DNA of 64,000 nucleotides from Rhodopirellula sp. P2 (lineage in GTDB: Bacteria; Planctomycetota; Planctomycetia; Pirellulales; Pirellulaceae), in NCBI RefSeq assembly GCF_028768465.1, contig NZ_CP118225.1:1717001-1781000 (forward strand), given 5' to 3'. Positions 17,749 through 26,391 of the stretch are shown one piece after another (position 1 is the stretch's first letter; each line of letters starts with the position of its first letter). A program made the position numbers and the translations under genes. The notes under the pieces are model-generated. The model was given only the letters and a program-made list of their open reading frames with translations, was not told where the DNA came from and made no database searches.

Positions 17749-19086
17749 TCACGAGTTGGCATCCAGCAATTCGCCGATGTCCAGCAAGTGAACTTGGCGT
17801 CCGCCTTCGTTCTGGTCAACCGCGTGCGGGCTGTCGATGGCAACGGTGCGACCATCGGGGCTGCATCTTGGGTGCGTGTCACACCGCCATTCACCGGTGT
17901 AGCGTTTGGGCGACGGGAAATGGCCCAGGTCAAATCGGCGGTTGCTGGGAACGTGGTACAGATAGACCGTTTGGCGTCGGGACCGGTCGGGATAAGTGTC
18001 GTTGAGGATCCAGTCACCGTGGTCGCCAGCCAAGTAGGTGTTGTGCCCATTGCTCGGCATTTTGTCAGCCCCCACCGGGCGAACGATGTCGGTCTGGTCG
18101 TCAAAAACATAGAAGCCGTTGGGTTGCCCGGCGGGGCGAGTCCACATCGTCACGGCGTCATCGTCTTTCCAGATGAAGTGCGAGGTGTAGCCCGAAGGAT
18201 CCAGGACATGCAGGTCGGACCCATCCATGTTGGCGGTCAGCATGCGAGTCACGAATCCGCCTTTGTATTGCAGCGTCGCCGGATCAAACTCAGGGCGATA
18301 TCGATGCAGCACAATGAAACGGGTGCCCGATGGGTTGATCAGAAGGTGGTTGAAGTAGTGCCAGGCGTCGGCGTGTTTGTCTCCGTCGGGCCACGGCAGT
18401 TGAGCGACTTGCGCCAAGGACAGGATCAATTCGCTGCGACCGGTTTGCAGGTCGACACGCCACACGCCGGATTCCTCGGGGGCACGTTGATCGACGTGCG
18501 GATCGGGTAAACCGGAGTAACCGTATCCCGGGCGGAGGTTGTTGATCCGTCGGAAATCGGCCGACAAACCCGTCCGACCGTCTTGGCTGATCGTGTAAAT
18601 CGGGCGATCGATGGTCCGGGTCTTGCCTGATTCCAAGTCATGGATACGGCACACGAACCGGTCGCCATCTTGGTCGTTCCAAAGCACTCGCTTGCCGTCT
18701 TGGCCGACGAACTGCAGCATGCATCCTTGTTGCCATCCCCAAGCTTGGCTGCTGCCCAGCGGGGTCCATTGGTCGTCCTTGGCCGTGTCAACGTAACCCA
18801 CACCGATGCGATCCTCGGCGTTGGGGCTGCGGCCTTCAAAGTCGATTTCGTTGGACAGCACGAAGCGGCCCGTGGGATCGAACTCTTGTTTGTCGTAGTA
18901 CCCGAACCAGTGGAACTTGGGGCCGTGGGTGATCGTGCGGGTGGGCACGTGTGTTTCCAAGGGCCCCGTTTCGCCCGCCGATTCTTTCGCAACAGCCAAG
19001 GGGGACGTGTGGGCCAAGAGAGCAGAACCCGCGGCCAGGTTGGTGGCCAGAAACTGACGGCGGTGCAGGGGGGACGACGGACGCAT
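17749..19086 (-). CDS. Tat-exported beta-propeller protein (TolB/WD40-like)
   Basis: The 445-aa product starts with a twin-arginine signal (LHRRQFLATNLAAGSALL). The mature part has repeated propeller-blade signatures, for example FHWFGYYDKQEFDPTGRFVL, LLINPSGTRFIVLHRYRPEF, HFIWKDDDAVTMW and HPRCSPDGRTVAIDSPH. These resemble the propellers of TolB, prolyl oligopeptidases and oligogalacturonate lyase. There is no C-terminal hydrolase domain, so a binding or lyase role is possible but not shown. The gene lies upstream of mrp with a 38-nt gap. I cannot name the substrate. Confidence 0.7.
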   Translation of the reverse strand: MRPSSPLHRRQFLATNLAAGSALLAHTSPLAVAKESAGETGPLETHVPTRTITHGPKFHWFGYYDKQEFDPTGRFVLSNEIDFEGRSPNAEDRIGVGYVDTAKDDQWTPLGSSQAWGWQQGCMLQFVGQDGKRVLWNDQDGDRFVCRIHDLESGKTRTIDRPIYTISQDGRTGLSADFRRINNLRPGYGYSGLPDPHVDQRAPEESGVWRVDLQTGRSELILSLAQVAQLPWPDGDKHADAWHYFNHLLINPSGTRFIVLHRYRPEFDPATLQYKGGFVTRMLTANMDGSDLHVLDPSGYTSHFIWKDDDAVTMWTRPAGQPNGFYVFDDQTDIVRPVGADKMPSNGHNTYLAGDHGDWILNDTYPDRSRRQTVYLYHVPSNRRFDLGHFPSPKRYTGEWRCDTHPRCSPDGRTVAIDSPHAVDQNEGGRQVHLLDIGELLDANS

Positions 19087-19335
19087 CGTGGGGACTCCAG
19101 GGGAAGGAGGGAGGGGAGATTGGGCAGGAAACGGAGGGCAGGACGTCGGTGGGCCAATGAAACGGCCCAGCAGTTTAATGCATTGGCCGTGCCCATCGGG
19201 GGATGGTGGGCATCCGGGACGCGCCGATGGATCGCCGGCGGCACGGAGGCAGGGCAGGGGCGTTCCGAAAAATGGGCGGTCGAGAAGAGTGACCGAGAGA
19301 AATGCGGCGATCGAGAATTGCCGCGAGGACGTCCG

Positions 19336-19539
19336 CTAACGCTGTTCGCGATAGGTGGTGAAGCTGAGAAAAGCCAGCAATCCAGCGAAAATGACGAACC
19401 CAAAGTTCATCAACATGCTGGCCGATCCGAGGGGAGCCATGTCGCTCATTCCAGCCAGCCCCAGCAGCAAATCGGCTCCGAACAGCACCAGCAGCAGGAT
19501 GGACGCCACAAGGCTGATTAGACAAAGAGCCTTGGGCAT
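19336..19539 (-). CDS. Small two-helix membrane protein
   Basis: Starting at ATG 19539 (MPKALCLISLV), the product is 67 aa with two hydrophobic segments, LISLVASILLLVLFGADLLLG and MLMNFGFVIFAGLLAFLSF, ending YREQR. An ATG at 19554 would add five residues. The composition and turn pattern look like a real inner-membrane protein, and I believe similar short proteins occur in other planctomycetes. Function is unknown. It is separated from the propeller gene by about 250 nt of GC-rich spacer. Confidence 0.65.
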   Translation of the reverse strand: MPKALCLISLVASILLLVLFGADLLLGLAGMSDMAPLGSASMLMNFGFVIFAGLLAFLSFTTYREQR

Positions 19540-19554
19540 GGACGGGAACCTCAA

Positions 19555-19892
19555 TCAATGTCGGGGAATCAGGGTGCAGTTCAGTCGGGACGGGGCCCGG
19601 TTCGGGCGAGCGAGACAGCTCGCGAGGCAAGGATAACAAACTCGCCTTCTAGGTTTGGGCGTCAGTATAGTTCAACGAAAAGAAAATACCCAAGTTCACG
19701 TGATTTCGCCATTTCCTCATCGAAGTTCGGTCGGGTTGGACCGTTCGCAACAGTTGTCGGGACCCAATCCGCCTATCGTTTCAAGCGGATCGATGCGACG
19801 ATAAAGGCATGTGTCACCGGAACTTGGTGGTGGCGAGCAGGGTGCGGATTTCGCACGCATTTGATGGACAGACCCTCTTTCGACAGGCAACC
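19555..19892. other. Divergent promoter region upstream of lgt
   Basis: This 338-nt spacer separates the small membrane protein gene (minus) from lgt (plus). The AT-rich stretch near 19660-19730 is the best place for promoters of the long biosynthetic operon. No gene is seen. Confidence 0.5.
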
Positions 19893-21266
19893 ATGCGTCG
19901 GACGCTGTTATTGATCCCACATGAATTCGCGGGCTGGCCCCTTTTTGGGGTGGGTTGGGCGTTGTTGTTTTTGGTGATCGCCGTGTTGGCCTTTGTGGGC
20001 TGGGAATCTCGTCGCGGTGGCGTGGGGGCAGTCGCCGCCATTCGCCAAATCGCTGGCTTCGCACTGATGGCGGCGGTGATCTTGGTTTTCGTGGTTCCGC
20101 GAACGGAGCTGGTCAACTCGCTGGGCGAGCCGGTCGGTGTGGCGGTCCGCGGGTACGGGATGTTCCTGATGCTGGCGGCGATCGCGTCAGTGGGCTTGGC
20201 CGCCTGGCGGGCGGAGCGTGCCGGATTGGGGGCAGACTCGATCCTGCAGCTGGCCCCCTGGACCTTCATCGGTGGCTTGCTCGGAGCCCGGATTTTCTAT
20301 GTCACCCAGTACTTCGAAGATTTCCTGCGGCCGACCTGGACGGAAACGTTGCTGTCGATGGCGGCGCTGAATCAGGGCGGTTTGGTCGTCTATGGCGGCT
20401 TCATCGGTGGGTTCATTGCGTCGTTGATCGCGTTGAAACGGCACGGGACACCGATCTGGCGAATCGGCGATGTGATCATTCCCTGCATCTTTGTGGGATT
20501 GTTGTTTGGCCGGTTGGGGTGCCTGATGAACGGGTGCTGCTACGGTGGCGCCTGTGACGCTGGCCCGTTGGCGGTCCGGTTCCCGGCTGGATCACAGGTT
20601 CACGCGGAGCAACTGCTGTCGGGCGAGTTGTTGGGCATCCAAGGGCGACCAATCTCATCCCCAGAAGAAGACCCGCCCGGTCAGTCGCGATTGATCGTGG
20701 ATTCGGTACGTCCGGATTCATTGGCCAGCCAAGCAGGGATCGAAGCGGGGCAAACGTTGATGATTGCCTTGGACAGTTCCTACCGAGATGAGGTGCCGCT
20801 GGATCGGCCGGTGGAAGAAGCCCTGCCGGGAGTGTTTGTGCTTCAGGGAGACGAGGTGCTGGCGAGATTTTCTCCCCAGGACCTGCCAGCGATTGCGGAG
20901 CCCGTTTGGGGCACGCAAATTATCAGTTCCGTTTTTGCAGCCATCATGTTTGTGGTTTTGCTGATCGTGGAACGAATCCTGCACCGAGGCCCCCAGCGGC
21001 CGGCGGATGCCACGACGAAGCAAGCTTGGTCGGGAGGGCGTCGGCCGGGAGTTCTGATGCTGGTTGGTTTCATCGCCTATGGCGTGTTGCGAATCGTGTT
21101 GGAATGGATTCGCGTCGATGAAAAAGGTCAGTTTGGAACCTCGTTGTCGATCTCTCAGTGGGTCAGCTTGGTGGTCATTGCGGCGAGTTTGATCGCTTTG
21201 TTCATTCGCTGGCGAGGTGTGGATGGAAGCGAGAACGGCACTCTGGAAAACGAGAACGACTTATGA
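19893..21266 (+). CDS. lgt: Prolipoprotein diacylglyceryl transferase with PDZ-like insertion
   Basis: Lgt moves the diacylglyceryl group of phosphatidylglycerol onto the lipobox cysteine of prolipoproteins at the inner membrane. The 457-aa protein has several membrane helices and the Lgt signature GRLGCLMNGCCYGGACD (about residues 207-223). It also has the late block GVLRIVLEWIR. It is much longer than usual Lgt (roughly 260-300 aa) because about 110 residues (228-337) sit between the signature and the membrane segment starting VWGTQIISS. The insertion contains VDSVRPDSLASQAGIEAGQ, a PDZ-type peptide-binding pattern. ATG 19893 was chosen as start; 19809 adds a non-membrane leader. The stop overlaps the next start as ATGA. 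Confidence 0.88.
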   Translation: MRRTLLLIPHEFAGWPLFGVGWALLFLVIAVLAFVGWESRRGGVGAVAAIRQIAGFALMAAVILVFVVPRTELVNSLGEPVGVAVRGYGMFLMLAAIASVGLAAWRAERAGLGADSILQLAPWTFIGGLLGARIFYVTQYFEDFLRPTWTETLLSMAALNQGGLVVYGGFIGGFIASLIALKRHGTPIWRIGDVIIPCIFVGLLFGRLGCLMNGCCYGGACDAGPLAVRFPAGSQVHAEQLLSGELLGIQGRPISSPEEDPPGQSRLIVDSVRPDSLASQAGIEAGQTLMIALDSSYRDEVPLDRPVEEALPGVFVLQGDEVLARFSPQDLPAIAEPVWGTQIISSVFAAIMFVVLLIVERILHRGPQRPADATTKQAWSGGRRPGVLMLVGFIAYGVLRIVLEWIRVDEKGQFGTSLSISQWVSLVVIAASLIALFIRWRGVDGSENGTLENENDL

Positions 21267-22261
21267 AAATCGCCTGTTTCAGCACCAAGCCCTACGACGA
21301 GAAATTCTTGTCAGCGGCGGCGGAAAATTTCAATCATGAAATCGTGTTCTTGGAACACCGCTTGGACGCTTCCACCGTGGTCTTGGTGAAGGGGTGTGAT
21401 GCCGTCTGTGCGTTCGTCAACGACACGCTTGATGCGTCCGTTCTTCAGAAGCTGAGCGAGTTTGGAATTGGCTTGCTGGCGATGCGGTGCGCTGGCATCA
21501 ACAATGTGGATTTGGAGGCTGCGGCGAAATTTGGAATCCGAGTTGTGCGGGTCCCTCGCTATTCGCCTTATGCGGTTGCTGAGCACACGGTGGGGCTGAT
21601 TTTGACTTTGAATCGAAAGATTCACAAAGCTTACAACCGAGTGCGTGAGAACAACTTTTCCATTGACGGGTTCCTGGGATTCGATCTGCACGGGCGAACG
21701 TTCGGTGTGATTGGAACCGGTTCGATCGGTCGCGTTTTGGCGCGGATCATGAACGGGTTTGGGTGCCGGGTGTTGTTGCATGACCCATACCCGAACGAAG
21801 AAGCCAAGCAGTTCGGCGAGTATGTGGATTTGGAGAGACTGTTGGCGGAGTCCGATTTGGTTTCGTTGCAGTGCCCGCTGACGCCGGAGACACACCATTT
21901 GATCAATGTGGATCGACTCGGCAAAATGAAACGCGGCGCCATGTTGGTCAACACTTCGCGTGGCGGTTTGGTGGACACCTCGGCAGCCATCGAAGGACTC
22001 AAATCCGGACAGTTGGGTGGGTTTGCATTGGACGTTTACGAAGAAGAATCCGGTGTGTTTTTCGAGGACCTTTCTCAGGAAGTCATGCAAGACGATGTGC
22101 TATCAAGATTGATGACGTTCCCCAATGTTTTGATCACTTCTCACCAAGCGTTCTTCACCCGGGAAGCTTTGGAAACGATTGCTCGAACCACACTTGAGAG
22201 CATCGACGCATTCAGTCGGGGTGAAGAATTGGTCAATCAGGTGGTTGCCACACCATCATGA
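21263..22261 (+). CDS. ldhA: D-2-hydroxyacid dehydrogenase, D-lactate dehydrogenase type
   Basis: This 332-aa NAD-dependent enzyme closely follows the fermentative D-lactate dehydrogenase pattern: MKIACFSTKPYDEKFL at the start, GIGLLAMRCAGINNVDL, and the NAD loop VIGTGSIGRV. The catalytic-Arg region is VNTSRGGLVDT, and the catalytic His lies in LITSHQAFFTREAL. It would interconvert pyruvate and D-lactate or act on a related 2-oxoacid. The ATG overlaps the lgt stop by 4 nt and the gene's own stop overlaps the next start, so it is translationally coupled within the operon. Whether it serves the pathway or is housekeeping cannot be told from sequence. Confidence 0.9.
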   Translation: MKIACFSTKPYDEKFLSAAAENFNHEIVFLEHRLDASTVVLVKGCDAVCAFVNDTLDASVLQKLSEFGIGLLAMRCAGINNVDLEAAAKFGIRVVRVPRYSPYAVAEHTVGLILTLNRKIHKAYNRVRENNFSIDGFLGFDLHGRTFGVIGTGSIGRVLARIMNGFGCRVLLHDPYPNEEAKQFGEYVDLERLLAESDLVSLQCPLTPETHHLINVDRLGKMKRGAMLVNTSRGGLVDTSAAIEGLKSGQLGGFALDVYEEESGVFFEDLSQEVMQDDVLSRLMTFPNVLITSHQAFFTREALETIARTTLESIDAFSRGEELVNQVVATPS

Positions 22262-23013
22262 CTTCCGCACGTGTTCGCAGTGACGAATGGATGGACGATC
22301 CGGGGTTGGATCCTGGGCGTCATCGACAAGCTCTGGCTGGATTGGCTCGGTTGAACCGAATCAGTTTGGTCTCCAGGGTTTTCTATCCACGCTTGGTCCG
22401 CTTGGCGGCACAGCAGCCGCGGCGACCTCTGCGGGTCTTGGATGTTGCCAGTGGCAGCGCAGATTTGCCGATTGATTGGTTGAAGCGAGCCAAGCGTCAA
22501 GGCGTTCGGATGGAAGTCACGTCGCTGGATCGCAGCGAGTACGCCATGGACGTGGCCTTGGAATCGGCCAAGGCTGCCGGCGTGACGTTGGGAACGGTCG
22601 TGCGAGATTGTTTGACCGATGGATTGCCGTCGGGGTTTGATGTCGTGACCAATTCGTTGTTCATGCACCATTTGGAAAACTACCAAGCGGTTCGGTTGAT
22701 CCAAGAAATGTGGCGTGTGAGCGAACGGTCCGTGTTGATCTGTGATTTGGATCGCTCGTCAGTCAATCTGGCCTTGGTCGCCGCCGCGTCTCGTTTGGTT
22801 TCGCGGAGTGATGTTGTTCACCACGATGCAACCGCCAGTGTTCGTGCTGCGTTCAGTCGTCCCGAGTTTTCGGCGCTGCTGCGGCAAGCGATGGGGTACG
22901 AGATTCCGGTTCGGATTTCTTTTCCTTGCCGGTACCTGGCAGTGATTGATCAGGCTTGCGTGGCTGAATTGGCGGGGAGATCGTCACCGATTCTGTCCGG
23001 TGCCATTCCGTGA
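22258..23013 (+). CDS. SAM-dependent class I methyltransferase
   Basis: The 251-aa product has a class I methyltransferase core. Motif I is VLDVASGSADLPIDWL, followed by the acidic residue of motif II (VTSLDRSEYAMD) and the motif IV region GFDVVTNSLFMHHLEN. The ATG at 22258 overlaps the previous stop by 4 nt, and its stop overlaps the GTG start of the FAD enzyme. In characterised type III PKS clusters such enzymes methylate hydroxyls or ring carbons of the polyketide phenol. The position directly before a FAD oxidoreductase and type III PKS supports that role here by inference. Confidence 0.85.
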   Translation: MTSARVRSDEWMDDPGLDPGRHRQALAGLARLNRISLVSRVFYPRLVRLAAQQPRRPLRVLDVASGSADLPIDWLKRAKRQGVRMEVTSLDRSEYAMDVALESAKAAGVTLGTVVRDCLTDGLPSGFDVVTNSLFMHHLENYQAVRLIQEMWRVSERSVLICDLDRSSVNLALVAAASRLVSRSDVVHHDATASVRAAFSRPEFSALLRQAMGYEIPVRISFPCRYLAVIDQACVAELAGRSSPILSGAIP

Positions 23014-24341
23014 CCGGGGACGACGAAACTCGGGACTTGGGAAAGGTCGCGATCATTGGTGCGGGCGTGGCGGGATCTGCTGCAGCCATTCGGTTTGCTC
23101 AGCGAGGTGCCCGAGTCACGTTGTTCGAAAAATCGGTGTTCCCACGCGAAAAGGTTTGCGGGTGTTGCTTGGGGGCGGCGGGATTGGCGGCTTTGGATGC
23201 GATTGGCGTGGGGCAATCGGTTCGAAAATGCGGCGTTCCGACGAAGTTCTTCCGAGGTTTTTTTCAAACGTCTTCCTCGAAAGCGGCTTCCGCGGCAGAG
23301 GTGAGTGCTGCACGACGGCCTGTTCCGGGGGTCCGCCTTGCGTTCCGGGAAGGCATGGCGATTTCGCGGGCGGAGTTGGACCAGCATCTGCTTCAGTTCG
23401 CCATTCAGTCCGGCGTCGAGGTGCGTCAGCCTTGTGAGGCAACCATTGTCAGGCAGTCGCAGGATCAGGTTGAGATCGAGACTGGGGCGGATTCGCCGGA
23501 GACGTTTGATTTGGTTGTCGTGGCGGCGGGGCTGACGGGCCGGTTCCGGCAGCGTGACGCGGCGGATCTTCCTTGGGTTGAAACCCCCCATGGGCCGATG
23601 GGTATTTCGGCTCATATGAGCGAACTTGACGCCCAGGAAATGGGTTGGCAATTGGACCTCGGCGAGATCCAAATGCATTGTGGAGCAGAGGGTTACGTCG
23701 GGATCGTGCGGCTTCCTGGAGGGGCCTTGGATCTGGCCGCAGCGATTCATCCGAGAAGAAAATTGGCAGCCGACACGGGCGGGGGCCGGCAGGCCATTCA
23801 GTCGCAGGTGCTGTCCCTGTTGCTGGCCTCGGGACGGTTCAATTCATCGCAATCCCAACAACTGGCGCATTGGTTTGGCGAGGTCGCTGATTGGCAAACA
23901 ACCCCGCCGCTGCGGCGAAAACGGGTGAGCGGACGGGGGCGAATCGTCGCGATTGGCGATGCGGCTGGGTATGTGGAACCGCTCACCGGCGAAGGAATGA
24001 CCTGGGGAATTGAGAGCGGTTTGGCGGTGGCTGATTTGTGGGCTTTGTATCGGATGCCGCAGATGACGCCTAACGGTGGAGGCGATTTTGGTGCAAACTG
24101 GGACCTTCGAGCATTGAAGTTTCAAACCCGCCGTCGGCAATTGTGTCGCTGGGTCACCGGGATGGTTCGATACCGTCCGGTTCGCTGGTTCGCATGTCAC
24201 GGTCTACGACGTGCAGATTGGTTGGCGGTTCCTTTCACTCGTAGTCTCGCAAACGGTCCACGTTTCGACACAACGTCCCCCATCCACCGCACCGCATCGA
24301 GCTTCGCGGACACTTCTCTTCGGACTCACGTCTCTTCATGA
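23010..24341 (+). CDS. FAD-dependent oxidoreductase of the geranylgeranyl-reductase-like group
   Basis: The 443-aa flavoprotein starts at GTG 23010, forming a GTGA overlap with the methyltransferase stop. The N-terminus has the dinucleotide fold IIGAGVAGSAAAIRFAQRG ending in an acidic residue (LFEKS). The FAD block KVCGCCLG follows, and near residue 310 comes GDAAGYVEPLTGEGMTWGIE, which binds the flavin pyrophosphate. These are features of geranylgeranyl reductase-like and aromatic hydroxylase-like flavoenzymes. In this context it may hydroxylate, oxidise or reduce the polyketide product. Its stop overlaps the PKS start (ATGA). Confidence 0.87.
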   Translation: MTGDDETRDLGKVAIIGAGVAGSAAAIRFAQRGARVTLFEKSVFPREKVCGCCLGAAGLAALDAIGVGQSVRKCGVPTKFFRGFFQTSSSKAASAAEVSAARRPVPGVRLAFREGMAISRAELDQHLLQFAIQSGVEVRQPCEATIVRQSQDQVEIETGADSPETFDLVVVAAGLTGRFRQRDAADLPWVETPHGPMGISAHMSELDAQEMGWQLDLGEIQMHCGAEGYVGIVRLPGGALDLAAAIHPRRKLAADTGGGRQAIQSQVLSLLLASGRFNSSQSQQLAHWFGEVADWQTTPPLRRKRVSGRGRIVAIGDAAGYVEPLTGEGMTWGIESGLAVADLWALYRMPQMTPNGGGDFGANWDLRALKFQTRRRQLCRWVTGMVRYRPVRWFACHGLRRADWLAVPFTRSLANGPRFDTTSPIHRTASSFADTSLRTHVSS

Positions 24342-25444
24342 CTGCCCAGATTCTTTCCATCGCGACGGCTCATCCCACCAACCAAGCCGATCTCGCGTTT
24401 TCGACCCACTGCGCACAAAGCATGTCGTGCGAGGACGAAACACAAGCTCTCAAACTGGCCAAACTGTATCGCCGAACCGGAGTCGACACACGCGGCAGCG
24501 TGTTGGTCGAAAAAGGCGATGCTGGCGAGCTGACGCAGTCGTTCTACCCGCCTCTGGTGGACGGTGGTGATCGTGGCCCCACCATGGCCACTCGCAATGA
24601 ACGGTATGCGGCCGAAGCGCCCGTGCTCGCGTGCCGCGCGGGACAAGCTGCTCTGGATGGCAGCGGCATCTCACCTGACGACGTCACGCACGTGGTCACT
24701 GTCACTTGCACCGGATTCACCGCGCCGGGAATCGATGTGCAGTTGATTGACAAGCTCGGCTTGCCGATCACGACCCAGCGAATCCAAGTTGGCTTCATGG
24801 GTTGCCATGGGTTGGTCAACGCTCTTCGTACCGCACGCGGATTGGTCGCGGCCGACGCCGACGCGGTGGTCTTGATCGTTTGCATTGAGCTTTGCAGCCT
24901 GCACTATCAGTATGGCTACGACGCTCAGCGGATCGTTTCAGGATCGTTGTTCGCGGATGGTTCCGCTGGGTTGATTGTTGCTGGGGATGATTGTCCTGAA
25001 TCAAGCAGTGTCGAATCCCCGCTGGGCGAAATCGTCTCGGTAGGATCCTGCCTGATTCGTGACAGTCACGATGCCATGACGTGGCGGATTGGCGACAACG
25101 GATTCATCATGACACTCGAATCCAGTGTGCCTGGATTCATTGAAAAGAACCTGCGTGATTTCATCGTGCCATGGCTGGCGAAATCGGGATTGGATTTGGA
25201 TTCGATTGGCGGTTGGGCGGTGCACCCCGGCGGCGTGCGGATTTTGCAGTCGGTCGAATCCGCGTTGGAGTTGCCAGCGGACGCGCTGGATATTTCTCGG
25301 GAAGTGTTGCGGGAGCACGGCAACATGTCGTCAGCAACACTCGGGTTTGTTCTGCAGAAGTTCCAGCAGCGAGACGTTCCTGGTCCCTGGTTGATGCTGG
25401 GATTTGGTCCGGGCCTCGAAATTGAAGTCGCCGTCATTCGCTGA
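24338..25444 (+). CDS. Type III polyketide synthase (chalcone/alkylresorcinol synthase superfamily)
   Basis: The 368-aa enzyme has the complete type III PKS catalytic triad: Cys156 in GFMGCHG, His296 in WAVHPGGVRI and Asn329 in HGNMSSAT. These match the Cys-His-Asn triad of chalcone synthase in order and spacing. The C-terminal GFGPGLEIE loop is also conserved. The enzyme condenses malonyl-CoA units onto an acyl-CoA starter and cyclises the chain, typically to resorcinols, pyrones or phloroglucinols. Starter and chain length cannot be read from sequence; a long-chain acyl starter is plausible given the membrane-associated neighbour. The start overlaps the FAD-oxidoreductase stop by 4 nt. Confidence 0.95.
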   Translation: MTAQILSIATAHPTNQADLAFSTHCAQSMSCEDETQALKLAKLYRRTGVDTRGSVLVEKGDAGELTQSFYPPLVDGGDRGPTMATRNERYAAEAPVLACRAGQAALDGSGISPDDVTHVVTVTCTGFTAPGIDVQLIDKLGLPITTQRIQVGFMGCHGLVNALRTARGLVAADADAVVLIVCIELCSLHYQYGYDAQRIVSGSLFADGSAGLIVAGDDCPESSSVESPLGEIVSVGSCLIRDSHDAMTWRIGDNGFIMTLESSVPGFIEKNLRDFIVPWLAKSGLDLDSIGGWAVHPGGVRILQSVESALELPADALDISREVLREHGNMSSATLGFVLQKFQQRDVPGPWLMLGFGPGLEIEVAVIR

Positions 25445-25527
25445 GTGATCGCGTCTGCTTCTCTGCCAGGCGTCTCTTTTGCCCCGGAGGTCTTCTGACG
25501 GGGCGTGGGCGAGGGTATTCTGTTGGC

Positions 25528-26391
25528 ATGAATATCACCAAATGCATTGATTCAGCTGGCCAAACTCGCGTTGCTTTGGTCGAAAACGGCAACCTGATTC
25601 CGCTTCAAACGACGGCGGAGCTTCCCACGTTGGCGGCGATTTTAGCGGCGGAGAACCCCCAGGCCGCAGCAGCGTCCTTGGCCCGTGATCAGCCTCTCGC
25701 GATCGACGATTCAACGCAGTGGTTGCCACCCATCGACCAGCAAGAAGTTTGGGCCGCTGGGGTGACCTACAAACGCAGTCAAACGGCACGGATGGAAGAG
25801 TCCGAAGCCGCTGCGTCGTGCTACGACCGGGTGTACAACGCGGATCGTCCGGAGATCTTTTTCAAGGCGACGCCATCCCGCGTCAGCGGCCACCAGCAAC
25901 CGCTTCGCATTCGAACCGATGCCAAGTGGAATGTGCCGGAACCGGAGATCACGTTGGTGCTCAGTCCCAAGTTGAAGATCGTTGGCTTGACGGTTGGCAA
26001 CGACATGAGTTCGCGGGACATCGAAGGTGAGAACCCGTTGTACCTGCCGCAAGCCAAATGCTACGACCAGTGTGCGGGGCTGGGTCCGTGGATCACGTTG
26101 ATGGATGAGTTGCCCTCGGCCGACGCCATCACCGTGGACCTGAAGATCGTCCGCGATGGGAACATCGTGTTTGATCAGGCGACGTCGGCGGCTGAGATGG
26201 CTCGCAAATTTGACGATTTGGTTCAGTGGCTGGGGCGTGACAACACGATGGCCGACGGAGCGTTCCTGATGACCGGAACCGGAATCGTTCCCACCAGCGA
26301 TTTCACGCTGCTTCCCGATGACGTTGTGAACATCACGATCGGTGGTGTGGGCACGTTGTCCAATCGGATTGTTCAAGGTGCAGGGTCCTGA
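25528..26391 (+). CDS. Fumarylacetoacetate-hydrolase-family enzyme (AraD1/2-keto-3-deoxy-acid dehydratase-like)
   Basis: The 287-aa protein has the FAH fold pattern: VWAAGVTYKRS, the metal-binding region VPEPEITLVLS, NDMSSRDIEGENPLYLPQAK, and the C-terminal FLMTGTGIVPTSDFTLLPDD. The NPLYLPQAK and YDQCAGLGPW segments resemble the branch that dehydrates 2-keto-3-deoxy sugar acids (KdaD/AraD1) more than true fumarylacetoacetases. It lies 83 nt after the PKS, the only sizeable gap in the operon, so it might be an independent catabolic gene. The UbiA-like gene appears to begin inside its 3' end, which argues for co-expression. Confidence 0.8.
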   Translation: MNITKCIDSAGQTRVALVENGNLIPLQTTAELPTLAAILAAENPQAAAASLARDQPLAIDDSTQWLPPIDQQEVWAAGVTYKRSQTARMEESEAAASCYDRVYNADRPEIFFKATPSRVSGHQQPLRIRTDAKWNVPEPEITLVLSPKLKIVGLTVGNDMSSRDIEGENPLYLPQAKCYDQCAGLGPWITLMDELPSADAITVDLKIVRDGNIVFDQATSAAEMARKFDDLVQWLGRDNTMADGAFLMTGTGIVPTSDFTLLPDDVVNITIGGVGTLSNRIVQGAGS

